The notes beneath the pieces were generated by a model. The model saw only the letters and a list, made by a program, of their open reading frames with translations, did no database searches and was not told the DNA's origin. Positions 41,656 through 52,606 of a stretch of 64,000 nt of DNA are shown here, piece by piece (position 1 is the stretch's first letter; every line of letters starts with the position of its first letter). The DNA comes from Microstegium vimineum (Eukaryota > Streptophyta > Magnoliopsida > Poales > Poaceae): contig CM039133.1 of NCBI GenBank assembly GCA_022036555.1, forward strand, positions 2,111,184 through 2,175,183, in the 5' to 3' direction. The position numbers and the translations under genes were made by a program.

Positions 41656-44270
41656 AGCTCGTTCTCAAGCTGAAAGTATGGGAGACCCCATGAAAGATTT
41701 CTGCATCTTCCCAAGAGGACTCAGCTGTCGGTTGATGCTTCCATTTGATCAAAAGTTGTTACTGACCACGGTAGATTCTTGTTTTCAACATGAGCTCTGG
41801 TTCTGGAACAGCAGCGCCGTCGTGAATAGTTGGTAACTCTGCTTGAACTGTAGGCTCTGGACCCTTGTACTTTTTGAGTGTGCTCACATGAAACACATTA
41901 TGAGAATTCGAGCATTGGTAGGTAGATGCAGTCGATAAGTGACTGAATTGATGCATTCACTGATCTTAAATGGCCCAAAGTATTTAGGAGCTAACTTGCC
42001 TGTACGGATGGTGGAGATTGCCACTGCTGTCCTAGTCAACAATTTTAGCCATACCCAATCACCAACAATGAACTGCAGATCAGTGTGTTTGGAGTCATAA
42101 TACTTGCTGTAATAGGTCTGCGATTGTTGAAGTCGTAGTTTTGTTTGTTGTAGAAAATTATCACGTTCCGCTAAAAGATCATCAACAGACTGAATAACAG
42201 CATCACCTGGGTTGTAGGATGTTAACTGCGGAGGATCCCGGCATAAACCAGTTTAAACGACATTGTTTTGATGGATTGGTGATATGATGTGTTGTAACAG
42301 AACTCTGCCCAAGGTAGCCATCTGATCCAATCTTTTGGTTTGTCACTAACGAGGCACCGAAGATACATAGTAATAGTTTTATTGACTGCTTCAGACTGAC
42401 CATCAGATTGTGGGTGGTAGGCTAACGTCATCTGCAGTTTCACTCCAGAAAATCGAAATTATTTTGTCCAGAATCTACTGGTGAAGACCACATCTCTATC
42501 ACTGACAATTGAATGCAGTAACCCGTGGAGCCGAACTATCTCAGAAAAGAAGTTATGAGCTACTGCAGTTGCTGAATACGGGTGTGCCAACGGTATGAAG
42601 TGGGCAGATTTGGATAAACGATCCACCACTGTTAGAATGACTGATTTGCTGCCCACCTTTGATAATGCCTCAATAAAGTCCATAGAGATATCTTCCCAAA
42701 TCTGATCTGGTATGGAGAGGGGCTACAGGAGTCCAGCTGGGTGGAGGTGATCTGTTTTATTGCGTTGACATATCAAGCAATTACTGACGAATTGTTGAAT
42801 TGTTGGCTTAGCTTTTGGTGTGTGAAAAGTTAATCGAAATCGATGCAGAGTTTTTTCTGAACCCTCGTGTGAAGCATCATGAATAGCATGAAGTATATCC
42901 TGAAGCAGTGAAGAAGATGCAGGAACATGTACCCGATTCTTAAATAAGATGAGGCCATCTGTGACTTTCCAATAGGATGGAGACGGGCGCCCTGTGCTGA
43001 TGGCGTTCACAATTTGAGCAGCTTCCTCATTGGTTGAAATTTCTTCTTTGAGCTGGTCAAAAATTGGGAATTGGATTTCTGATATGGACATTAATGATGG
43101 TTCCATATACTCTTGTCGTGACAGTGCATTAGCCACTATATTATGTCTGTCGGGTTTATATTCAACAGTGAAATCATAGCCAAGTAATTTGGTCACCCAT
43201 TGATGCTGTGGAATAGTTAACAACCGCTGATCTAGGATGTATTTCAAGCTGTAATGGTCTGTTTTGATGATAAATGTGCGGCCCCATAAATAAGGTCGCC
43301 AATGCTTAACTGTTGTCACCAGGCCAATCAATTCCCTTTCATAAGCAGCTAATTTAGCGTGTCGGGGGGCCATCATACGACTGAAGAATGCTATTGGGCC
43401 GGCTCCCTGATGAAGGACCACGCCAACTCCCACCGAAGATGCATCACAGTTGGGTAATTGTAAAACTGGTGCTGTGGAAAGAACCTGTTTGAGTTGCTGA
43501 AAAGCTATTGTAGCCTATTCTGACCACCGGAAGCAATCTTTCCTAAGGTGATGTGTGAGCGGTATGACGATGGTCCCAAAATCCTTGATGAATTTCCTGT
43601 AGTAACCCGCCAATCCCAGAAATCCTTTGAGTTGTTTCACTGTCGTTGGTTGAGGCCATGAAGCGATTGCCAATATTTTGTCAGGGTCAATGGCCACCCC
43701 TGTTCTGATATAATGTGGCCTAGATATCCCACCGAAGGCTGATCGAAGGAACATTTGGACTGTTTGAGGAATACTGAGTTGGACTGAAGCACTGTGAATA
43801 TTTGTTGAATACGATCCGTCCTATTTTTTGACAAGTAGGACCGGTGATGAGAACGGAGAACTGCTATACCTGATGATTCCCTATTGAAGCATAAGCTGAC
43901 ATTGTGTTTCCAATTCAGCTTTTTGGAGGTGCGGATATCGATAGGGTCTAACAGCCGTGGGTTTACTCGGATCCTTAAGGTGGATGCGGTGAGCATATCT
44001 GCGTTGAGGAGGCAGGCCCTGAGGTTCCCGAAAGAGATGTGAAAAACCCATCAATAGTGCCTCCAAATTGGTAGTGGGACTGAGTATGTGAATCTGAGGC
44101 TTGTCGGGGCACCCAGACTAGTCCAAACAATGTGACGTCCCTGGCGCTAGAATTTCATTGTGAGTGTTGAAGTCCCACATTATTGGACCCAAGGAGCGTA
44201 GCCAATTGATGCCTAACACGAAGTCATAGCCTCCCAATTTGATGTTGTAGCAGTCAATATTGAAGTATTC
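41656..44270 (-). pseudogene. Ty3 chromovirus-type pol remnant
   Basis: Minus-strand polyprotein in several frames. Order from high to low coordinate: protease-like LGGYDFVLGINWLRSLGPIM (about 44240-44150); degraded RT (43996-43515, e.g. QLKGFLGLAGYYRKFIKDFG); RNase H (43433-43000, FFSRMMAPRHAKLAAYEREL and HNIVANALSR); zinc-binding and integrase core (42800-42260, GLLHSIVSDRDVVFTSRFW); and a C-terminal chromodomain-like WKHQPTAESSWEDAEIFHG ending at 41656. Frameshifts and stops break it repeatedly and the first part of RT is missing. It cannot encode an active element. Confidence 0.88.
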
Positions 44271-44681
44271 TCTTGTCAATATTGCTGCTCCAGGGCGTCA
44301 GCCGCCGCACACTCCTTGTCAAGGGCGTCAACGGCGGCGCGGGCGCGATCCTGGGCGTCAGTGCTGGACTTGAGGAGAGTGGCCTCCTCTATAAGTTGCT
44401 GGTTGGGCTCGGAGTTAGTGGAGCGCAGAGAGGAGGCCTCATCTTCCAGGCGCTGGGCCGCCGAGAGGTCTTCATCACAGAGCTTGGCTACAGTGGCCGC
44501 GGTGGAGGAAGTAGAGGCGGCCATGGGCGCGCGCACTGGCAGCAGGGGCGCGCAGGTGCGGGTGGCGAAGAGGCGCGGCGGCGGGAGGGCATGCGACCGA
44601 GGAGAAGAAAGGTCGCGCGGCGGAGGCGCGCGCGAGGGAGACAGGAGCGGAAGCGGATGGATCGGTTTTAGACTAATACCA
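44271..44681 (-). other. Leader and gag-like first frame of a second LTR element
   Basis: Downstream (minus strand) of an LTR end is a primer-binding-like TGGTATTAG, then a GC-rich leader and an ORF at 44536-44276. It begins MRAPMAASTSSTAATVAKLC and continues as a coiled coil (AAQRLEDEASSLR, DAQDRARAAVDALD). It then runs straight into Ty3 protease sequence at about 44270. This looks like a junction between two elements. Confidence 0.5.
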
Positions 44682-44900
44682 TGATAGACAATAGCCTAAC
44701 AGGCTTAGATTACTTGATAGGATGATTACAAAGGGGATTATATTTATAGGAGAGAGGAGGATGGCCCAAGGGGCCAGGCGAGTCTGAACATGACTCAAAG
44801 GGGCCAGCGGGGTGTGAACCGGTACAGTAAGCTAGGCTAATCAATAGCTAGATTACACAAGTAACTAGGAGATTGTAGTAAATAGCAATTATTTCTAACA
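44682..44900 (-). mobile_element. LTR (219 bp) at the 5' end of the retroelement remnant
   Basis: On the minus strand it starts TGTTAGAAATAATTGC, has CCTATAAATATAATCCCC (TATA) and ends CTATCA directly before TGGTATTAG, a likely initiator-Met tRNA primer site. It does not match the LTR at 41630 in sequence. Confidence 0.65.
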
Positions 44901-45141
44901 GCACTAACCCCCTAGGCACTCATAATATTTTTGAAAGGTCACTCCTTTGAAAATTTGAGACAATTGGGAGAGCCGGGGGTGAGTAGCAGGGAGGTTGCCA
45001 CATGTGAGAAAGTCAGAAGATGAATTACTAAAAGGAGGTACTTAATTTGGAGCATGGGGCGTGCTGGTAGTGGTGGAAACCTATTTGGATATTGTACTTT
45101 TCATCATATTTAAAATGTGTCAAGGTATGGATTCAGATATC

Positions 45142-45573
45142 CACTACTAGAGTAATGCCCTTTAGTCTCGGTTGGGAAGGGCCTACCGGGACTAAGATTC
45201 CGAGACTAAAGGTCCTCCCCTCTAGTCCCAGTTTGCCATAACCGGGACTAAAGGTCCTCCCAGCATAAAAAAAATAAAGTCTCTCATAACTACGCCCACT
45301 AAGATTAGAACCCAAGACATCATGCACTACCTAGAGCGTAGCTTATCACCCCACCTACACAGCACATCTGACAATGAATATGACGTTTTCCTTTTGAACC
45401 AACTCATCAAGGCACCTTTAGTCCTGGTTCGTAACACCAACCGGAACTAAAGGGACATTTAGTCCCGGTTGGTAACATCAACCGGGACTAAAGGTCTATT
45501 AGTCCCGGACACAAAATTTACCGAGACTATTGCATATTTTAAACATCGTCGAAAGGCCTATTCTCTAGTAGTG
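45142..45573. mobile_element. 432-bp CACTA miniature element
   Basis: Inverted ends CACTACTAGAGTAATGCCC and GGCCTATTCTCTAGTAGTG. Perfect duplication ATC (45139-45141 and 45574-45576). Subterminal repeats TAGTCCCGGTTGGTAA and CAACCGGGACTAAAGG. No coding capacity. Confidence 0.93.
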
Positions 45574-46072
45574 ATCATCAAACACAAATGCAACAAGATT
45601 ATTGGAATTTCAACCTCGATTTATATATCAATACCTTCAATGATAATTTTGTATGTCTAATTTCTAAAACTAAATGGCATTTGTTTTGGGGAAATTGGCT
45701 CCTGGACATTCAAAGTGGCCACTGAAAATGGAGCGATTTGCTAGAGGACACTCTCGTTCTTGGCTAATTTTTCGGTGGACACTGTACCCAATAAAATATT
45801 CTAACAAAATAGATATAAAATTATATAAGTGCCCAAAAATTATACTATAAAATTTTCTATGCTCTATATGATGAGAACTATATAGTAAAAATGTTGTTTT
45901 GCACTAAAATGATCATTTTGCACCTCATTATAAATAGACAAAGTTAACCATAGTTAAAAAATTTCATATATTTGTAGGACACTATTGTTTTTGAAAAAAT
46001 CACAGAATACGTATATAACCAAAGTATTGTGCGTGGGATATGAACTAGTTCTAAATTAAAAAGGGTAGAATC

Positions 46073-46255
46073 AACGACGAAGCCAGCAGGGGGGCAACCC
46101 ATGCTCCACCCCCCCACCGGCCATGGATACACTAAGCCCCTCCTACGCCGTGGAGGAGGAAGAAGAAGGGAAGGAGGGGCTGGAGGAAGAAGAAGAGGAA
46201 TTTGCACCCCCCCCCCCCGCCGCTCTAGGATTATCCAAGCTTCGTCGCTGGGTAG
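46073..46255. mobile_element. Possible small inverted-repeat element
   Basis: Left AACGACGAAGCCAGC and right GCTTCGTCGCTGG are inverted. The interior is GC-rich with GAAGAAG runs and a (C)14-like tract. The family is not known to me. Confidence 0.4.
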
Positions 46256-46629
46256 AATAGTAGTTTTGCGTCAAAGAAGTTGCTCCTCATCTCCCAGTAC
46301 GATCTCTCGCTCATGTTTCCTACAACTTCCTTCTTCGAGCGCAAATACATGCATCCAACAAGCACATTGACTTGAGTTCAGTCGCTGTTGGCGATAGGAG
46401 AGCATGGCCGAGGCAGAACAAGACTCAGACAGGGCCGTAACAAGGCCGATCGACCATGCCAGAGCGAGCAAGAAAGATGTATGAAACATTTTCACTGTAT
46501 CTTTGAGTAATTTAATATTTACTCCTTGTTTTTTTATTCGCCTAGTACTTTGCCTGGAGCTACATGCAATGCTCCACTGTAATGTCATTGTTTTTACAGA
46601 TGACAGTATTCTCGATCTACTTGGCCGCA

Positions 46630-48069
46630 GCTAGATGTATGAATCGTGGAGGCAACATTTTTTGGGGGTTGAGCATGATCGCCTTCCTTAGGCGGCTCGG
46701 GGGCGACCTCCCCGGAGGCCCACCTCCCCATCCCTTCCGGCTTCCTCTCCAACCGTCGCCGCCGCGCGGCAGCGCTCCCAAAAAAGGGGCGGCCGCTTGT
46801 GCTCCCCCTCCCTTCCCACGACCGTTTCCCCTACCCCCCTCCATCCCTCTCCAAGGCGACGAGTGGCGGTGGTGGACAGATCCTGGACTCTGTTGGCCAG
46901 ATCCGCCTCCCCTCGGGCGGATCCACTCCTCCGGCGATGGTGGTGGGCATGTTGTGGCCGACGGCGACCCCTGCAGGTGCGGCAGCGTCTCCTGCCGGTT
47001 GCCTTCTTGGCGGCCGGATCTGGGCCTCCCTTGGCCAGATCTGGCTCCCCTAGGCCGGCTCTGCTCTTCCTGCGGCGGGGGCGGATGGTGCTGGGTGGGT
47101 CTGGCTTGTCTAGGATCCCTTGTGCCGGCGATGGCATCTGGTGGTGGCGGTGGCCTACTGCCATGTTGTCGGTCCCCCTGCCATGGTGGCAGCGGTGGGC
47201 TGCCTGGCGCCAGCGTGCGGGTCCGGTCACCGCCCTGCCGTGGTGGTAGCGGTCGGCTCCCTGGAACCGGCGAGTGCGCCAGTATCCCTGCTGGCGGTCT
47301 CCTTTGGCTGCTGGTGGGTTGTCGTGGCTTGCCACACCAACACCACTTCCCGTGGTGAGGACTCCCTTCTTGGGTGAAATACCTGCCCAGTGTTCTGCTC
47401 GGGCCAGCGGGGGTGGTGCTCCTACATTATTCTCCTTCCCGAAGGCGTCGCCGAAGCTTGTCTTCACTAGGAGTGGCGGGCTCTGGGATGAAAGTCATTT
47501 GTGCTCTTCAACGATGTTGGCGTCCGCGGATGTCAATCCCCTTCATGAAGGCTTAGTTGGAGCACTATGGTGGCCGCCCCTGCCTCCCTGCCTGGAGCTG
47601 CCCCCTCTACATCTACTCGTCGTTCTGAACCTAATTGGGCATCAGATATCATCTTGGTTTGTCTGGTGGGTGTTGGTTGTAGCCGTAGTCCTGGTCGTCA
47701 TTGCCGGTGGATGCTTTGCCGTCGAGGTCGTTTCTGGTGGATGCTTTGTCGTGCTTTGCCGCTGCTGCTTCTCCAGGTTGTCCCTCCTCGCCTATGGTCC
47801 TGAGGATGTTGCCTTGAGTGACTCGGAGGAGCTTTTAGAGAGGTCGTGTTTCCGGCGGATACTTTGCCACCCAGGTCGTGATCGTTTATGATGGATGCTT
47901 TGCCACCGAGGAGTTTCCTGTGGATGCTTTGCCACCTAGGTTGTCTGGACCTCTAGAGGATGCTTTGCTGTTGTTATCTTCTATGACTCCTATCACTACT
48001 GGCTACCTTGATGTTGATTTACCTTTTGTATTAGGCTCAGTTGTTGGGGTTGCTGGTGGAGGGTCCTCA
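46630..48069. other. GC-rich inserted segment, no supported gene
   Basis: A 1.4-kb GC-rich block that replaces the 5' part of a GRAS copy. Long open frames occur on both strands (e.g. 46564-47358 plus, 47467-46688 minus), as expected from base composition. From about 47700 it carries imperfect repeats of GGATGCTTTGCC. It may be the 5' region of an unrecognised retroelement or a captured sequence. Confidence 0.4.
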
Positions 48070-48237
48070 CCACTGAAATCAAGCATTGTAAACGTAGTGA
48101 AAGATGAGGTCATGAAGCATTACCATAAAGACTTTATGATCTGCCAAGATAGCCAATGGCTTCTACAAGGATGGATGGGGCGTGTCCTCTTTGCCCACAC
48201 CACATGGGTAGCAAACGAAGATGCATCTTCTAGGTGA
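48070..48237 (+). pseudogene. GRAS-D: 3' stub of a GRAS gene
   Basis: The last 55 codons of a GRAS gene are intact to the stop: PLKSSIVNVVKDEVMKHYHK, DFMICQDSQWLLQGWMGRVL, FAHTTWVANEDASSR. Upstream sequence is unrelated. The 3' flank (48238 onward, GCTAAATGATATAGG) is paralogous to those of GRAS-A and GRAS-B. Confidence 0.9.
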
Positions 48238-48672
48238 AGCTAAATGATATAGGAAGGCATTTAGCGGCTCTCTATTTATACCAAAGACCTTTTGGTCCGG
48301 CTTACAAGATAGGTTTGCTGGAAACAAAATCAGTCTCAAATATGCATGTTTGCTGGGATACCAAATTACAAGATATGCCTCAAAATTTTACCACTATCAA
48401 GCAGGAAACACTCCTCTAAGCGTTCTAAGAAAAGATAAAGCAGAAGAAAAGGATGAACGTTAGTCAAGAAAGTTGGAATTATCATGCATCTGTGTCATCT
48501 ATATTCTAGGTTAACAACTCCTCCGTCACCTTCATTGCCTTGTTTTTATCCCTAGTCATGAGGAGCCGAGGAGTTTCCATTACTTGTAGGATTTGAACTC
48601 AAGACCTCATCTCGTTTATGTGTCTCTCTGAGTGTTCATACTAGTTGAATTACACATGACACTTTTGACTAT

Positions 48673-49257
48673 CACTACTATAGAACAGGCTATTGGTCCT
48701 GGGCCTCAAAGGCTTTTAGTCCCGATTATGGAGCCGAGACTAAGAAATCGGGACTAAAAGTCCCGCCTTTAGTCCCGGGACTAAAGGCCAGTTGGGAATA
48801 CCAACAGGGACTAAAAGGTGCGTCAGAATGCATCAATGGCAGACCCCTTTTAGTCCCGGTTGGTATCACCAACCGGGACTAATTTGTTTTTCTTTTTTCT
48901 TTTTCCATTTCATTTCATTATTGGTTTTGGTTTTAGGGTTTACATTATGTTTTCAAATACATTTTCTTCGCTGCAAATATATGTACACGTATCAAACACA
49001 ATTATAGTACGAAACTATATATATATATATATAAGGCTAGCATTCAATAGAAATTCAATGTCAATCTTATTGTACAATAGTTCAATTATTCAGTACTATC
49101 AATTCGGTGAAGTGTAGGTCACCGATCTTGTAGGTTGTAGCCATAAACTGATGGTGATAGTCCACCTATCATAGTTGGTTGTACTACCATTATCTGTTGA
49201 AGGCACGAACATGAAGTAATAGTCCGGCTATAATAGCGTGTTTCATGGTAGCTAGTG
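48673..49257. mobile_element. 585-bp CACTA element in the GRAS-D 3' flank
   Basis: Begins CACTACTATAGAACAGGC, ends GCTAGTG, flanked by TAT (48670-48672 and 49258-49260). Left subterminal repeats contain TAGTCCCG and CGGGACTAA. About 49130-49080, minus strand, encodes YKIGDLHFTELIVLN, the C terminus of the gene carried by the element at 15507-17856. The right inverted repeat is weak beyond CACTA. Confidence 0.72.
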
Positions 49258-49368
49258 TATGACATTAGAAGAATATAATGCTACGTTTGGAAAAACAATA
49301 TCATTCTCTTGAACCATAAACTCCAAGCATTGCACCATTTAGCGGCTCATGAGGTACACGTACATGTA

Positions 49369-51200
49369 TAGATGGTCAAATTAAGCACACGAGAGCCACG
49401 AGCACGGCCCAAGGCCCTATGATTTGGCCCGGCCCAGGCACGACCTGACTCGGCTAAACCAAAGGGTTGTGTCTAGGCTGCTCCCTTGGCACGGGGCTAG
49501 CACGCATGGCCCAATTAACAGCAGGCCTGATGCTAAAGGCCCATCTTAGCCACATCTACATCGCATAGAAAGAAAAAAAAATTAACTTATGAAGATGAGC
49601 CATCAGCTTTTGCATCTTGATTCCTCTTGGCCTTTCTCTCACTTCCTTCTCACCATGGAACAACAGCTTGCAGCGTGCAGTAGCGCAGCAGCGCTGCAGA
49701 CGTGGTGACCAACACGTGGCGCACTGCAGCAGCTCATGCCCGTGGTGTTGAGGATGGCGGTGGCACAGCAGCTCGCTCCCGCGTCACACTCACGGCAGCC
49801 AAAGCGGTAGCGGCGGGCAATTCACACTTGGCCGGCCTTAGGCACGATGGGTTGGTGCGTCGACAGGCCGGCACGGAATGGCCCGATGGCCATGCCTAGG
49901 TCGCAGATAAAGTCCGTGGGTAGGCACACCATGGCCCGATGAGTCATCCGTGTGGTGCCATGCCGACCCAACCCTATCTGGCCATGCCCTACCCACACTA
50001 CTACAAAATACTTTTTGCGCGGCGGTCCTATTTGCTTTTCCGCAACGGGCAAAGGAGTCTGTCGCAATGAGAAGGTCACGGTAAATCGTGGCTTTTCCGC
50101 GGCGGACAAGTGTCGATGTGTCCGCCGCGGTTAATCGATTTAACGTTGCGGACACTAAGAACGTCTGCCACGGTTAATCCTTCCAAAAAACAAAAAAAAA
50201 GAAAAATACCCTAGACATGCCCACCGAGCCCATCCAGGTCTGCAGTGTCGTGGTCGCCCCGCCGGACGATCCACCACCGCCGTCGATGGATCCAGCCTGG
50301 CCGTGGACGGATCCAGCTTCGCCGTGGATGGATTTGGCCTCGCCGAGCTAGCCAACAAGGAGGTTGTATAGGCCAGATCCGCGGCCAGAGATGACAACCA
50401 CGCTAGATCCAAGCCGCTGCCGCCACCGCCACCCGCTCGCTAGCCGGATAGCCCCTGTGTACGCACAGCAGAAGAGAAGAGCGGGTCTGTGAATGATAAA
50501 TCTAAGCACGATCTGATCTGTTCTGAACTGAACTGAGAGGGGATCGGAAGAACAGAGGGGAAAATCCAAAAGGGGAGGGAGGCGATGGATCGATGGGAGT
50601 TCAACTGGCGATGGATCTATGCATCAGCATGCATCACTCACTGTTGGTTGAGAGCACCTCCACCCAGGACGTACTGTACCGACGAGCTCATCCGCTCCAT
50701 CTCTCTCTTCCTGCTTCCTCCCTCGATCTTCACTTTGATTCTAACCCGCGCGGTCGCCGCCGCAAACAGCGCACGCGCCGCCACGACCCAGCGCACGCGC
50801 CGCCGCGCCCATGTGCTGCTAGGGAGAGAGAGAGAGAGGCAAGAGAGGGATGCTGAGAGGATAGGAAACCCTAACAAGTGTTGTTTTTATATGGGGTGTG
50901 GCTATCAGGCCTCGCCCTGAGCCTAATGGGCTTCGGCCTTTACCGTGACGGACCTTATAGGATGCCCGCTGCGGTAAATTGATTTACCGCAACGGGCACA
51001 TTAAGACGACCGCAGCGAACACGTTAACATGTCTGTCACAGTAAATAAAAAAATACCCACGGTGGGAAAGCATGGGATTTTCTGCAGCGGGCAAAATAAG
51101 TGTCCGCCACGAAGAGCTTTTAGGCAACGCTGCAGAAGCTCGATTTTGACGTAGTGTCAGGCCCGTGTTGTGCCGTGCTGGGCAACTCTTTGGACATCTA
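49369..51200. mobile_element. hAT-like element with a nested CACTA insertion
   Basis: Ends TAGATGGTCAAA and TTTGGACATCTA are inverted with few mismatches, and both subterminal regions have AGCACGGC-type words. Flanked by TACATGTA (49361-49368) and TACATGTG (51201-51208), an 8-bp duplication with one change. Paralogous flanks of GRAS-A (34157) and GRAS-B (40355) lack it. Without the CACTA insert it is about 0.67 kb and non-coding. Confidence 0.8.
49996..51156. mobile_element. 1,161-bp CACTA element inside the hAT-like element
   Basis: Ends CACTACTACAAAATAC and ATTTTGACGTAGTG are inverted. Flanking triplets are CCA and TCA (near match). Subterminal words CCGC(G/A)GCGGACA and TTTACCG(C/T)G(A/G) recur at both ends. 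The GC-rich interior shows no domain. Confidence 0.85.
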
Positions 51201-52039
51201 TACATGTGGAACCGTGGATACATGTGATTGGATAGTTTACTCCCTTAAAGCATATCATTTTTTCTGAACATATGCTTTTATTTTTTATATTTTATATATA
51301 AAAATGACCTTACAACTCTCAACTAATGTTTTTTCATTTTCTCTTAGCTACGTATCATTATACTTAAAAAAATAGTATAATAAAAATTCATGCAGAGCCT
51401 CCCACCACGTCCTGGTAAGGATGGTCCTCACCTAACTTTTTTCTCCAATACACACCACTGGGATAAATCATGAGAGACAAACCTTTGATGTACAAATAAA
51501 CGATCCCTGCTCGAAATCAGTCCACGTTCATAACTAATAACTAATTAATATTTCCTGTACATGCAGTTAATGTTTTTTTCAATAGTCTTTGTATGGAGAT
51601 ATAATGGTAATATATGTGATGATGGGGTTGTTTGGTATAGCTTATACATAAGTTCAGTAACAAAATGGTGGAATTCTCCTAGTGTTTTAAGTAGTACAAA
51701 AACAATACCACTAATTATATACATGGAATTTTGAGACATTTACTAGAGAAAATTTTGTACTAAAATTTAACTACCAAAACACTAGGAGAAGTTTAATATT
51801 TTGGTTGTGGTTATTTATTTAGCGAAAATAAGGTTGAGATGAAAAGCCAAATAGTATGTTTTATACAGAGGCCGTGTTTTTTTTCAGGGTCCACCTATTT
51901 TGAACTAAAACACAGAAATTGATTCAAACCAGTTTATTTTAATCGCTATTTTTGTTTTATTTAAAAACACTTTTTTGACTGTTCTAGCAAAAATGGCCAG
52001 CAGCATTGTAAACACCGTAGAGAGATCGTTGCAAAAAAA

Positions 52040-52606
52040 ATAAAATATCTTTTGCATCGGTGCATGGCAGTGGGAAAGCGGTCCCTTTCGGTGGCGTCTG
52101 TTTCCAGCATAGCTCAATAGTCTCACTGCTGATGTGCGCAATATTGGCATCTCGTGTACGTCCTTCATTTTCTTTCACATTTGCAAACAATTGTATAAAC
52201 ACCAAGCAAAAAGCTGTTTACTGCTTGCGTTCCAACTCTGCTCCTCTATTTCTCTGTTTCCTGTTCACTATTACTTGATTTCTCGCTTTAATATCATTTT
52301 CACTAGGTAAAAGAAATAGTGCTTGTTACGAAGATCTTTCCAAAATATTATTTTTCATGTGTCCTGTACCTGTATTGTATAGCCAGCTTTGGGAACCATT
52401 ATCCAAGCAGCATTGGAAATATCGCTAGCCATCGTCTCCAATTAAGCAGCATCGGTGTTACAGCCAGCCATCGTCTTTTGCACTCCTGCCTGCAGGAATC
52501 AATAACCAAAAGTGTATATATATGTATATAACTTGGTATGATATATATGTTAACCAAATGCTACTGTGCCACCAATTACTAAGCCCCACTACCATTGATC
52601 ACCACC
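52040..52606 (+). promoter_or_regulatory. GRAS-C upstream region
   Basis: Matches the upstream blocks of GRAS-A and GRAS-B (CATCGGTGCATGGCAGTGGG at 52055; GGGAACCATTATCCAAGCAG at 52391) and lacks the solo LTR and Stowaway MITE. It is therefore the cleanest copy of the ancestral promoter region. Confidence 0.65.

Noticed and set aside
46564..47891. Several long GC-rich open frames on both strands
   Set aside because: They overlap each other in many frames, show no domain and follow from base composition.
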